64,000 nt of DNA from Athripsodes cinereus (GCA_947579605.1 OX388314.1:17481982-17545981); one strand, 5' to 3'; positions 22,806-36,180 are shown, counted from the first letter of the stretch. Numbers and translations: made by a program. Notes: generated by a model from the letters alone, not told the origin.

Positions 22806-22975
22806 AAATAAAATATAAAAATATATTATTGAGCACTGTTTAATCTCCACTATGTTAGGTTAAATACCGAACGTTTTCGCCTACAAGTATAGGCGAAAAC
22901 GTTCGGTATTTAACCTACATAACATAGTATGGAGATTAAACAGTGCTCAATAATATATTTTTATATTTTATATAT
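22806..22975. repeat. Palindrome with about 75-bp arms
   Basis: The arms meet at about 22883-22889 ('gcctacaagtataggc'). They include 'taccgaacgttttcgccta' and 'attgagcactgtttaatctc' with their reverse complements. The only clear difference is a 4-bp insertion and single substitutions near 'actatgttag'. It would extrude or transcribe as a long hairpin. It is probably a palindromic MITE. Confidence 0.85.
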
Positions 22976-23585
22976 TAAAATTAATTATTACCACTTTCTA
23001 TCCGAAGATATTTGAAATTTATTTAGTACTTATACTTATTGATTATATGGTGGAGTGAAAATGATGCGTTTTCTTCATCATGTATTTTTACAATTATTTC
23101 GCTTTCTACTTGACACCTTTCTCAAGCAATTTTCTCTGTTCATCTCAGATATAAGTTATATACTTATAATAGCTAGATTACCTATCTTTGGTAATATACA
23201 TAATGGCTTTCTCTAATTATATTTTTATATAGGTAATGTCTGTCATAAACCTTGTACTGTTTGAGGGAATTACTCTATCACCCTCAGGTAATAATAATAA
23301 TGCTTGGATTATTAAGATTTTTATTACCAAACTTTGCTAACTAATGACGGTTCTAGCTTGATAGGCTCCATACTAAATAAACATCGAACATTAAATACAA
23401 GAAAGATTAATTTTACTCGATGCGCAAGGCAAAAAAGAGCCAAATTGTGTTTTACATGTGAACATTTCATATACACAGTTAAATGAAAATTTTACGTAAA
23501 TCTAAATGGTTTAGTATTTTATCAGTACTTACTTTGTAAAACTTCATATTTGATAATGACAAATAAAAATATGATTAAGAGTTTT

Positions 23586-23706
23586 ACCTGTGACTTTATT
23601 ATAGTAAATTTGGTTTCGACATACGATGCAGAGCTGGAGGTAGGAGGATTAGTTTGAAAACTACATCGCGTGCCGAAACCTTGATCACTATAATGAAGTT
23701 ACTAGT
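23586..23706. repeat. Imperfect hairpin of about 43-nt arms
   Basis: The left arm contains 'ttattatagtaaatttggtt' and the right arm contains the reverse complement of 'attatagtgatcaaggtttc'. They are about three-quarters identical and separated by a loop of about 34 nt. The size and mismatch pattern could be a decayed MITE or a pre-miRNA-like hairpin. Nothing decides between them. Confidence 0.4.
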
Positions 23707-24047
23707 ATAACTTAAAATAATATTTTTTGTCATATAAATAGATTAAGTAATTATATTTCAAACTTATTGACTTTTTATGCAGCACACTCAATACTCGGTA
23801 TGGATTTCACAAATCACATTCATAAATTCATATCGTTAAACAAGCACTTGAAATTAAATGAATGATTAGTATGATAGTACATATTATTATATCTGTGCAA
23901 ATAGAGATCTTATTCTGCTTATTATATGAAAGACTATAACTGAACCTAAAGGTAGGCTGACCAAGTATTCTGTTTAACGAGAATAGACTTTCCATATCTA
24001 GTCCCATTTCGAAGCATCTACCATGATATCCTCCTTTTTGATATTTG

Positions 24048-24485
24048 AATATATATATATATATATATATGGACAATTTGTAAAGCGCCGTTTACTCATA
24101 ACATGACCTCAAGGGCGCCGTTTATCGTATCCATCACCCGAAACTTCCAGCAAAATGGTGTGTCTTCAGTCCTCTTTTAAAACTCTCTCCATTCACCTCC
24201 TCTCGCAGACACAGAGGCAGCTTGTTCCAACATCTGGGACCCGCAACACTAAACGCTCTATCTCCAAAGCCTGTTTTGCGAGATCGAGATGGCTCAACAA
24301 GTCTGCATTTTGCCTCACCCTGTGCTGAGCGAAGCATGAGCCGTCTTTCACTGATGGTCTCCATCTCGCACATCTCCGACAAATAAGATGGTAATACTCC
24401 CTTCAAGGCCGAAAACACCATCACACATATCTTATACTCCACCCGTTGCTTTACCCTTAACCAATGTAAGTTGTGCAAGAGAGGA
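24048..24485 (-). pseudogene. CR1/L2-like LINE, 5'-truncated, intact C-terminal tail
   Basis: The minus strand encodes 114 open residues from 24478 to the stop at 24134-24136, beginning 'MHNLHWLRVKQRVEYKICV' and including 'FSALKGVLPSYLSEM', 'GDRAFSVAGPRCWNKLP' and 'SFKRGLKTHHFAG'. This is the C-terminal domain of CR1/L2-type ORF2 proteins ('LHWLPV.QR..YKI', 'R.WN.LP..LR', 'FK..LKTH'). A short 3' UTR containing 'aagggcgccgtttatc' leads to an (AT)n tail (24048-24071). The Met is internal to the original protein. The catalytic reverse transcriptase is missing, so this is a dead insertion with an unusually clean tail, suggesting a fairly recent event. Confidence 0.82.
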
Positions 24486-26147
24486 GTAATATTATAATGA
24501 TTTGTATAGATCTATCCCTTCCCTTGTCATCAAAATAAGATGAAGAAAAGTTATTGAAAACCGATGTTTTCACACTGCGAAAAAATGTGCCCCACTTCTC
24601 AGTATATAAAATTTGCTGACTTCAGTCATGGAGGGGTATAATTTGCTGATTATTGTTATTGGAAAATAAATAGACATAATAGTCTTAATACTCTCCCGAG
24701 AGTGACGTATGCAAAATAAAAATAACCCTCTCCTGTTAAATAATAAAAAGATACACAAGCAAACGTAAGATAATAAGTATTAGACCTTTTAGAAGGGAAA
24801 TGGCTACTATCATTGTAATCACATGGGAATTATATACCCTAATATACTAAAGTTCACAGGTTATTCGATTACGTACGTAGATACATACGCACCCAAACTA
24901 TGGGCGAGCTTTATCTCTATATATGTACATAGTGGCATATTATAAATATCTACTGTAAGGTAGTGTGTACCACCGCATAAGCTTATTATAGACGAAAGCT
25001 TTCTGAGGTGACACAACATAATATAAAAGTATACAACAGAGATGAGACGGATAATCGGTACGATATCCGACAAACTCGGTTTAGTTTTACTATTCGGTCT
25101 GCTACAAGAAAGAAGCTCAAAACGAGACCGAATATTGCTAAGTTTTTAATAGATTAAGAAATCAAGCGATTTTTTATTAATAAATAATTTACTAGCCATA
25201 GAGTTTTTGGAAAATATTAGAATCGTACCTACTACTGCAATGAACTCGCCCATTACACGAAATTATTTTAAGCATACCATAATATTACATTGATGTAATC
25301 GTTCATTATTTCCTTTGTAGAAATTGGAAACTCTTGAAAGTACCTACAGCGCTAGAGTGTTAATAACATCATTTAGTTTCATTCCACACAAGTCAATACG
25401 GTCTATTCTAAATCTATCATGACAGTGGTATTTAGTTTCATGATTTCGTAAATTATATTCGGTGAAACCATTATCCAACGCATGACTAGTATCCACGTAA
25501 TACGTTATATAAATAAGGAGAATTCTACATAAATAATAATATATTATATACGTACAGAATAGTGGTTCTCATGTTGTAGGTCGAGAGTTCTAACAGGATT
25601 TGTTTGCGAGTTATGAGAGGAGTGGTTGATGGTAGCAGATATGTACTAAGTTATTTATAAATAAAACTCCCAGGTTTCTTTTTGTTTAGCTTCCCAAACT
25701 TATTTATTTACTCGATCTGTAGCACTTTATTATATATAGTCCGAAGGGAATGGCTAAATAAGGACGTAGAATAATGATTGTTTTACTGAAAATTTGTGAA
25801 CAGGGTCAAAACAAAAAATAAAATTACGGTTTCTGATGAAATATTTTCGTAAATAAACTTAGGACATATTGCCTTACATTTGAAATAAGGTCATTTACTA
25901 AGCACTTTGGTATATTATAAGGCTATAAATTTTCATTTCATATTTTTGAAAGGTTATCTGATAAAATTTACGTAGCCACGTATGACCACACTGTTTTGTT
26001 GCTTTTTTGATAAAAAATTGTTTGAACAGTAAGAATATTTTTTTATTTGAAATTTAAATCATATTTTTGTTCTATAGTCTCCAGAAAAAATTGGTCTCCT
26101 ATTTTTTTTAAGTAATTGAATATGTAAAACATAACGAGTTAGAAATT

Positions 26148-26290
26148 TAACATCTTCAATTCAGCGATGAGGCATACCTCCCATCCTGAATGTCTTTATT
26201 TTTTAATGGTGAAAGGAGAACAAGTTGCATTTTCATCACATGTAGTCTACTGGATGTTTCTATTGTGGGAGATGACATGGAGGCATGGGA
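26148..26290 (+). repeat. Family A repeat, 3' half
   Basis: Contains 'acatcttcaattcagcgatg', 'ccatcctgaatgtcttta' and 'catgtagtctactgg', ending 'attgtgggagatgacatg'. The tail is AAAAT-rich. A separate 'agtaaagaatgaataaataa' tail, shared with the SINE end at 50.4 kb, follows at about 26361-26383. Confidence 0.6.
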
Positions 26291-28016
26291 AAGACAACGA
26301 AAACAATAGGAAAGAAAAAAAAAATTCAATAAAATTGTATGTATCGTGATCAATGCACAGTAAAGAATGAATAAATAAATGAAAATAGAATAGAAAAATA
26401 ATCGGTATGTTGTTTTTAAAAAATAAAATAACTGATAATGAAAATTAGGTAGATATACACAAATGCCGTATGTATATGATAGAAAAAAATGTCGAATTCA
26501 AATTCTCATTAACTATTTTAACTGATCTTGAAATAGTTTTTCAACTATTAAATATCGAACTAATTAGGGTATATATTTTTTATTATGTTAAGTTTTGTAT
26601 TTCTTAGTACAAGAGCCAAATTGTTTTGGGGCATTTGCGATTGCATAAAATTACACGCTGCCAATTTGTGCTTAAAGATTTTCCGTATAACAATAATAAT
26701 AATTATCATATTTGAGGGCATCACAATTTATCTGCGATTGTTGCCAAACAAATAATATAACGTAGGTATTTATTTTATTATTTATTTGCGTGACATATTT
26801 TCATATTTGCCAAAAATTTCGTTGTAAATGTCATATATTCAAGTTTTATTTATATTTATATATTTTACGAGGCTTTTGTGAAATTGTAACATTTACAGAA
26901 AATAATTAAGTTTGTAACCAGGCCGTGCCGAGCCAAGCAGACAGGAGCACTAGGTGTGAATTCGCGACGTCCTTGATAATTTAAATTAAATCCATAATAT
27001 GACTCGTTTAGGAATACAAACGCAAATATAAAATACATAGAAAATATGTATTTGTCAGTAAAAATCTATCAAAAACTTTGAATTTTATTGATTATTTTAT
27101 TTAACTTTATTTTATTGATTAATAAGTATGTATTTGTTGTGTTGTGTATTGTGTATTATACTTAGAGAGGAGGTAAAAACTAAAGATTTTCACTGTAATG
27201 TTCGTAGATTGTTGCCAATATTGTCATTTGTGTTAATCTTATTGTTAATTTATATGAAACCTATCCCGCCTAAGTAAATTGTTGGATTTATGACGAAAAT
27301 TCGCTTAGGATAGTTAGGACTATTTTAATGACGTAGATACGGACTAATAATTCTAAGATTATTTCATTTATAGGAATAATTTGCTTACGAAAATGTTTTG
27401 CTAATGTACCTACAATAAATAACGAAATATGTAAATAAAATATAAGTGCATGTTTTCAATGAATTTAACAACTTTAAGTTAACAAAATAAATAAAATTAA
27501 AATATAAGACAATAGTCATTTGAACTCTTGTTGATTTGACTCTGATATGTCATTCAGAAAAAAAAATATTCCTCAAAAATTACAAGGAATAGAATGTTCA
27601 ATGTATGTTCATAATATTATGTGAATTCCTTTACGTTACGCAAGTCCGTGTCTATTAAAGTAGGTACCTTTGAGAAGGTTGAAATGAAATAAGAATTATT
27701 TATTCTCTTGTTGTAATGGATGCTGACCATTAAAACTTATAATGGGATACTAGATTGTGGTATCTGACAGAAATCGGATAAACTAGTGAAGCCGAGTCCA
27801 AATTTTTGCGTTTGTATGAGTAATCTAAAACTTGTTAAAATTCCATTAAAAATAAGAAGCGGAGGATATAAGGAAGTGGCGTAGAGTGGCATACAGTGGT
27901 AAAGTGGCATATTGGTCAAGAGATCACAACTTTCAGCGATCTCATAAATAATAACTGTTTTAAGCACGAGATGTGACCTTCTTGGAACAATTTGTCTTAA
28001 ATTCAGCTTTACTCAG

Positions 28017-28227
28017 CAGGGCTACTCTTGACAAAACTAAACACGATCTTAATCTAGTCTTGATCTTGATCATACGACGCACGAAGTGACTATTGGCCAA
28101 AAATACACGCAAACCGATCGCGCGTTAGCGGTAGCGCGGTGTTTTTGACCATAGTCCCTTCGTGCGTCGTATGATCAAGATCAAGACTAGATTAAGATCG
28201 TGTTTAGTTTTGTCAAGAGTAACCCTG
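28017..28227. mobile_element. Palindromic MITE, copy 4
   Basis: Begins 'cagggctactcttgacaaaa' and ends 'ttttgtcaagagtaaccctg'. It is flanked by CAG at 28014-28016 and 28228-28230. It is nearly identical to copies 1 and 5, which implies recent spread. Confidence 0.88.
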
Positions 28228-29916
28228 CAGAGCGTATTCGCCAATTTAAGTTAAAATTTCTTCACGGTTGTGAAAAAAAAAACAACCTAAATATGTTCCT
28301 TAATTTGTGCATCGGTAAACGTGGTAAAATTTATAAGGCCTTTATTACAATATGAAATAAACACATGGATGTTGTGGTTAAGATGGAATCGTTGTCACTT
28401 CGGCATAATCAAAACACATTTTTTACCGAAATTGAAGCTTTGTAAGGTCATAACTGGATTGTTACGTCGACCCTGGATGTTGAGTTACATGAAATATTTG
28501 CGTTTTCTTTGTATATTTTGATGGCAAACATTTTAACCATCAGTAACGGATGCCCTTAAGTAATATATTTTGGGTTACGACCTTTGGTATAGAGAATCAT
28601 ACCTTTGGTTTATGTATTAACACGTCTGAAGTTAAATTTCCTGAATAAATCAACGCTTTTCCACTGTTTTAAAAATAAATGTGTGTCCTATAAAAGACAA
28701 GTCTACGTTTCAGGTGCGTACTTCATTCTAAAGAATTATCATTATAGATCTTAAGTTAAGTGGTAAAAGAAAAACAGAAATTTTGAATCTTCATTAAATA
28801 CATTTAATACGTAGGTATATGTAGTGTGTGGTTCGTAGCTTCATGTTACAATGTCGGAAATTTAATTAAGAGATCTCAGATTCGAATCTTTCTGATGTCA
28901 ACCATCTTCACCTTCACGATACAAACATCTTGCTTATCACGAGGGAATCTGTAGTAAAATAATAATCAATATTTAGCATTTTAGCTAAAGAATCATTACC
29001 GAAAACAATAAAAAACATTTAGTGTGAATATATAATATACATTATGTAAATATGTATTAGATTTTAAAGATGTATCTGGCTCAATAGAGAATGTCAGGCA
29101 ATGTCAGTCATTTTGCATACCTACTTATCATTGAATTTATTTGCAGTTCTGTGAATGTATTGAATATTCAGTATCTTCGAAGAAATATTGAAAACAGACT
29201 ACAAACATTTTTTCGCTGTTTTATAACTCGAATAAATTAATATTGATGTAAAATTACAGCGTTTTCAAGAGTATTCGCCAGCATCAGCATGAAATTAGTC
29301 ATTAGTTCAACTACGTTTCGAGGCGAAGACAAAAGCTATAGAATAAAAAATGAAAAATGGTATTATTATTAATGTTTCGTTTGTAGCAAAATCTTTGGCT
29401 AGTAATGGATATTATGGATATATTTTATGACAAAAAAAACAGAAAAAGTATCCGTAGACTGAAAGGCGCCGCATCGCGTACACCCATTAGATATTCAAAG
29501 CTAATGAGAACGAAATATCATTTTTTAATGTTCTTCTAGTCACGTTATTTTTTGCCTGAAAGAATAGTGATTTTGTTTAAATTATATCTTGTGATTCTAA
29601 TATAACATTTAATTGTTTATAATTCAAACAATACTCAATAAATTATGTTGATAAACTATAAACGTTAAGTAAATTATAAAGTTGTATAATTTTATTGAAT
29701 TATCCCTAGCTGTATTTAATTGTATAATACAACTGGCGCACAACAATTTAAAACACTAAGAAATTAAAACAAAACCAAATATAATAATATAGTTATTCCA
29801 CTGGTAAAATTTTGAATTTGCGAGCCGGCTTTCCACTAAACATGAAAGCAAAAGTTTTTGAAAGATGGCTCGGAAATCAATGAAGTCATTAAAAGAGTTT
29901 GTGTCATTTTAATATA

Positions 29917-29970
29917 TTTAACACTCGAAAGCTTACGGAAAAGAGTGGGAGACCTATAAATGCTTCACGA
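29917..29970 (-). repeat. Family A 5' fragment
   Basis: 'acactcgaaagcttacggaa' and 'agagtgggagacc' match the 5' part of family A on the minus strand. The rest of the unit is missing. A lone 'gcgagccggcttt' piece of the outer palindrome family lies just upstream at 29820-29832. Confidence 0.5.
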
Positions 29971-30153
29971 CTTATAATGGTGAAATGATATAAAAAACAT
30001 TAAGATTTGCAATCGATCTTTTATGTTTCCTGTAAAATTAATTTGTTATTTTATGAGATAAATTATTACTTTAAAAACGTCAGTCGTACTTCAAATTAGA
30101 TTGATGTAATATCAGTTATTTTACAAGGATTAACTATGTAACAGTTACGAGAC

Positions 30154-30364
30154 ATTTTGAATGTTTTTTAAATATTCTACAATGCACATCCGTTACTTGA
30201 TTTTTTAAAAACGCGATCGATTTCGGTAAACCTTTACCATTGACGAGCGAGATAATATGAGTATTATCTCGCTCGTCAATGGTAAAGGTTTACCGAAATC
30301 GATCGCGTTTTTAAAAAATCAAGTAACGGATGTGCATTGTAGAATATTTAAAAACATTCAAAAT
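30154..30364. repeat. Near-perfect palindrome, 103-bp arms, 4-nt loop
   Basis: The left arm (30154-30257) and right arm (30262-30364) are reverse complements apart from one single-base length difference in an A/T run. The loop is 'tgag' (30258-30261). The arms include 'accattgacgagcgagataa' and 'aatcgatcgcgtttttaaa'. There is no coding content. The perfection of the arms points to a very recent insertion or inverted duplication. Confidence 0.92.
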
Positions 30365-32579
30365 AGATTGATGTATTTAGGTAAATTTTATTTTCTTCCA
30401 CTTTCTTCCACGAATTGGATTAGAAATATTACAAGTGAATATAATAATAAAAACAGACATAATGCTTGATAAAATAAATGTCAATCTACAAAAAAACATT
30501 TATTTACTAAGTGAAAATACTTTGCAACCTTCGTGCGTCATGTTCTCATTTAAACAGTTTTATTTGTTTTTCTTTTCCACTATGAGACGGTGTCATGAAC
30601 TGGAAGATTTTCCTCTTTGTATTGATATCACAGTTCTAAGAATGATCCTCCAAGAATCGAAAGTCTGCGCTCTTCTTGCTGACCAATGCTGGGTTGGCTT
30701 TCATGTTCAGATTTCAAAGTACATAATTATGTAGGCGCGTATACAATACAATGCTACTTCCGTTGATTTATAATTTTTTATAAGGATTCATTATACATAA
30801 CTAATTCCAATTGACACAATGTCGCGAATTACATTGTAACAAAACAATATTATGCTTAGTAAGGTATTAAGCCCGCTCAACAGCCTTAGGTAAATGAAAT
30901 TAAACTGAAGAAATGAATGAAATTAAAACAAGGGTTTATCAATTTACTTACAATACAATAAATATTATTATTGAATTTACATGTTTTCTTCGTGATTGGA
31001 AATGAAATGAAATTTACCAGTTGAATGAGTTTTAATGTTATAACGTTCGTCTGTTAGGTTTGGAAACTTTTTTTTTAAATAAATAGTTTTTTTTAAGTTT
31101 GAAGTAAGTTTTTGAAGTAGGTATATAATTAAAAATACGGTTTTGTTAGATGTATATGTGACGGTTCGCTATAAAAATTTAATGAATTTCATCGAAAACT
31201 CGCAGTATTTTTATGATGTCATTCTCTCAGCTACGTTGTACATTAAAGTCGATGTTTTATATTTTGCATTATACTAATGAAATCGTAATTTCCACAAGAT
31301 AGAATATTATTCAAGTATCATTTCATTTCAAAAGAGAATGATATTATAGTTGTTTTATGCGGTACAAAGTGACTTCAATTATTACTCTCATAAATTAATC
31401 CCATAAATTATTTTTTATAGAAGTGTACTTTTTCCTATTGCCTTGACCTTTAAGCATGATAAAAATATGAGAGAAATGTGAAAATTTAATAAAGAAATAT
31501 TTGTGGCTTTTTTCATTCTAATTATATTGAGTATATCATATAAGTTCATTGTTTACTTCGTGTGTACCTTGTTGGTGAACAGTGTCAACTTCTTGTAAAT
31601 ATATGAGTAAATTGCTTACTGTGTTACATAAATATAAAGGTATTCAAAATTATATCGTGACTTTTCAATGCCTACGAGTGTATTTAAATTTATTAGCTTT
31701 TTAACGATTTCTTGAATATAAACGCATAGGGCCAAATTTCTTCACAAATATCAACATACAATGCTTAGTTTTGGATTTCCTCAATTCAAAATTCGTTCAA
31801 GTTTGCAGATTTTATACCGAACTTTTCTTCAAATATTTCGTGGTAATGGAAGTTTAAATATAACTTCGAACTCAATGATTCTTACGATATAATATGTCAG
31901 GGACCATTTTTAATGGAAATACGTTTCTGCAGTTTTACAATCGCCCATAATAAAGGACATGTTATATCAAATTACTGGTTGTAAGGTATAGACATTACGG
32001 TATATAAATACACTGCCCATTCTGGGTGTGTCCAAGTATCGAGGGAGCGGTTTAATTAAGAAAACACTATTGTGGCAAATTTCTTACGAATCGACGGATA
32101 TCAAACATCAACAAAGTAGAGTTTAATTTGTCTGTTATTATTGTTGTTGGTAAATATTCGTCATAATATCAAAACGACAAGGGTGTGGAGTATCATCAAA
32201 TATGATAGTAAAACTAATCAAGAACACGCAAATAGTAGCTTTTAATATCATAAAACTTCTTCCAAGAAATAATGAATTGCTTTTGAATATAGGTATACAG
32301 AGAGAGCGGAAGTTAATGATAACACTACGAAAGCTAATAATGCTAGTTACGCTCTAGTTATTCAATATGTTTGTTATTGTGACAATCAAATATATGTTAT
32401 TTTTAGCTCTAATGTGGTATTTATGAATACACTAGGTATAATTCGATTGTATTTTTATCCTATATTTAAGCATAATGGAGTTTCCCAAGTAGAATCTTTC
32501 TCCAATTCTTTGATGTAATCTTTTCGGTGTGAATAATAATTTGTTTATGAAATTAAATAAGTACAATTATGCGATAAGT

Positions 32580-32665
32580 GAGCACAGAGAGGATGATCTG
32601 TATTTTTTAAATTTGCATTTGATACGTGAACTATCCTATTAGTGGAAGGTGCCGTGACATTATAG
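32580..32665 (+). repeat. Very diverged family A 3' fragment
   Basis: 'agcacagagaggatgatctg' and 'tggaaggtgccgtgaca' are in the right order and spacing for family A, but with many substitutions. Confidence 0.3.
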
Positions 32666-33280
32666 ATAGTTATGAGTATAGACATATTTTAACACAATAA
32701 ATACTATGTGATTTCTAAGCTTACAAATTACTTTACTCTCTTTAATGCCATGAAAGTTAATAAAAGTTTTTTTATTCTGCCTCTCCGGTTTCAATCCTGT
32801 GGATAAAAATGCAGCAAAGTCTTGCATTTAATCACATGGATACTTTAATATAAAAGATAATTTCATTGATGTTGAAAATTCTCTACTTCCCTTGAAAACA
32901 TTAGTAATGTAAAATCTTTCTTGGTATTCTGTTACTAGCTGTATTTTCCACAGAAGTACAAACACTTAACTGTTATAACCATAAGTGTTAAACTTTTAAC
33001 AATACAAAAGACAGTTCCTTGACATACACTAGTGGCATTAAGTGTGGACACTTTTGTAGTTAGAAACTTGTACTGATAAAATACTTTTAAATACTTATTT
33101 TTTTGATACATTATTATCAAATAGCATATGGTAGGGTATTAAAAATAATAAAATGCATAGAAATACTTATATTATTTTTTTTTGTTGATAAAATCATGAA
33201 AATAAACAGAACGAACGAATTTTACAATGAAATTAAAAAAAAATTAGTACACAATAATTTCATGAACACACATTATTATT

Positions 33281-33375
33281 TGATATTTTGTTGGAAATCA
33301 TTTATTTTTTATTACTTCTTCTATCCTTCTTGGCATGGAGTCCACTAATCGTCTCAAATATATATAGAAGCCTTG
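33281..33375 (-). pseudogene. Tc1-like transposase C-terminal fragment
   Basis: The minus strand reads 'LRRLVDSMPRRIEEVIKNK', then a stop where Gly is expected, then 'FPTKYQ'. The string 'LV.SMPRR...VI...G...KY' is the conserved C-terminus of Tc1-family DD34E transposases. Only about 30 codons can be recognised. No catalytic residues or terminal inverted repeats were found. Confidence 0.7.
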
Positions 33376-34278
33376 AAGATAATATTCCACTGCATAACGG
33401 AATGTATCAAAAAACCTTTAATTTAGATTGCTTTAAGATCCATAGAGTAAAGAATGCTGAACACAATATGTATATTTTGTAGTTTATATAGAAATTTTAT
33501 GAATTATAATTTCACGATAATTATTATTTGTCGGTGTTAGGTTTTATGCTAATGGCGCAACTTTGAAAATTGAATTTACTTAATGTTAAAGCGACGTAAA
33601 ATTTGAATGAAAATTGGAGAATGTTTTGAACTGAATAAATAAATAATTACACTTGAGTGCTTATTTTGAATTACATGTACAAAGTTTGAATATCTTGTGA
33701 GAGCTCTGAGAAGCTTAAAGCTTGTTGATAGACTGTGCAGTAATTTGTAAAATATACAGACAAAATATAAAAAATAAACATTTTTTATAAAAAACTATAT
33801 TAAAATATTCATACGTGCACAAAGGTAGGTATTTGTAGTACAAGAGAACATGATGAGGTTTTCTGTAGAATGAGGTTAGTGATTGTGACTGTGGTGCTGA
33901 GCAGTCCATGTCACACCTACTAATGGGATACATTTTTGCCATGCAATTGGATCAGTACTGGAGAGATACCTAGAAGCGACACAAATAAGTGCATAAATTG
34001 ATGAAATATATCCATCTGAATATTCAAATAGTTTTGTTTTATTAACAATTTAATATTACACTTCTGAGTACGAATATCTACATTCAACAGAACCCACGAA
34101 ACTTTCGTACGAAATAACGGAGATTCTATTATCTTACGTACTTCCACAGGGATATAAAGTGTTCCATTAATTAGTTTATAGCTACAACATAACCAGATAC
34201 GGGTACCTGTATAATGAAGTTGATAATTGTTGAAAGTTTATCTTCAAAGTTTGTCGTTCAACTCTCGTCAAAAGTTCG

Positions 34279-34438
34279 TCGGTAGAGTCTCGGCCTCATG
34301 AACAAGGGGTCCGCGGTTCGTTCCCAGGTGCCGTCAAACTCCCCTTTCATGACACAAGCTTTTAGCTTACTGTGAAAGGTGTATAAGGTTGTATTTGGGC
34401 TTATAACAAAATCCAGATACATCTTTAAAAAAAAAAAA
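34279..34438 (+). repeat. tRNA-derived SINE type B with poly(A)
   Basis: The tRNA-like head has a B-box-like 'gcggttcgttcccaggtgcc'. The body contains 'aaactcccctttcatgacac', 'ttttagcttactgtgaaagg' and 'ggttgtatttgggctt', and ends in poly(A). A second copy lies on the minus strand at 55.3 kb. This copy lacks about 12 bases of the head relative to that one. Confidence 0.75.
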
Positions 34439-36180
34439 CTCTATGAAGCACAATAAACTCAAGTTGTAGAACACAATGACCTTAAAATATTTTTATCTTT
34501 AGTTAGAATGAAGAAACGTTCCTAGAAAGATTCGTTTAAAAATAAGTCCTATATTCTTATTCTGTGAATTGCTTCTGTATGGAAATAGTATAAGAAATAA
34601 AATAATCCTAAACAATACTAAAATATGACTATCTATAAGTAATAAAAAAGATGAGTGGGAATCCTAGAGCTCTTGGCAGTCGATCAGTTTATATTGCAAT
34701 AAAAATATCAATGTTATGAAACATATTAAAACATATTAAACATATTAACATATTAAACAGATTAATTTAATATTGACCGAATCAGATTATATCTATATTT
34801 TTTATGAATATGCTAATGTATTCAGAATTTATATGCAAATACACAAATCTCATTGGTGGCTAGGTTATTGTAAAAAGTTGCAAAGTCGTAGAGTTTGCGT
34901 ATATTCAGGAGTAAACCACTCTAAAAGTAATGTCTGGAATTTTTAACGATCTTGTGAAAGTAAAAATCTGCTGTTTTATAGTTGAAAAAAAACGTAAATG
35001 ACAGCTTGGAACACCATTGGAACAAATAATTTATTTAAAAAAAAATCTCGTTTGTTCACATACATTGTAAAAAATCTGTTGTTTAAATCAGTGTGTCCAT
35101 TACAATATTTAACCCTATCGATAGTATGCAAATAACAATAATTATTTTTACCGATTGATATGAAAAAAATACATACGACCATCTCATCATTTATCAGATT
35201 ATTTATACTATGTATATGCTTCTCTTGACTAGAGGGACATCGAAAGTACAGTAAAAAGATTCTACACGTGGAGGATATGGTGGTTTGGTGATTTTTGGTT
35301 GGCCAGCCTTTTAAGCTGTTCACTATGGCTCCTCGGATATGAACAAGATTTGTAAAGTGTAGAAATTGGAAATTCCCAGACTTGTGCGGTATCTAGTTGT
35401 TCGGTGGGTCTACTTCAATGTTTTTCAGATATAACATAATTTAATAAAACAGAGAGTGATATCATTTAAGTAACAAGAGGTGTGGGTACGTGCCTTTATA
35501 GGTTCTATGTTTAGTGTCTCAATATTATTTTGTACGATTGGGCGATTCCATTTAACAGGTAAGCAGAACAGAACCACAAAACACACATTTATTATTAACA
35601 TTACTTCAAGGCTTAGTAGCAAGGGTTGTGTTGTGATTAGGGGGTGTTTCAAAGCCTGCTTGTTTTTGTTACACCAACAATACACCTTTTTTATTACACT
35701 AGCGTATTCCCAAAACTTTTAACCTCGATTTGGTAATAAGTGTGGTGTCATTTTCACTTCTCCATCCCATTCTTCTTGTGCCTTTCTCATATTATATGCT
35801 TCGTATATTATATCAAATGATAAAATGCATCCTTGTCCGACATCCTTTTGAATTCAAAGTTTTGCAGGTGCTATCTTTACTCTTGTTTACTCTTACAGAA
35901 TAAGTTTTTTTATAAGTTTCACCTATTTCTAGAAACATTTTCCACATACAATCCCATGCATAAGAGAGCATAACATACACATATAAATTGTTAATTTGAA
36001 TATTTATGAAACCTTTCTTCCATAAAATATAACAAGAAAAGTTCACCAGTATAATATTTGTTGAATATAGCATGATTGCATGTATACCAATTATTAAAAT
36101 TTGTAAAAATATTCCGCAATTTATATAATTTGCAAATGTATCACGAATGTATTCGTCACTCTTCCGTCAAACGTGATTAT

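Noticed and set aside
30435..30734. 99-codon plus-strand open frame
   Set aside because: AT-rich start, no domain and no homologous motif. Likely chance, although the 30590-30710 part is slightly GC-richer than its surroundings.
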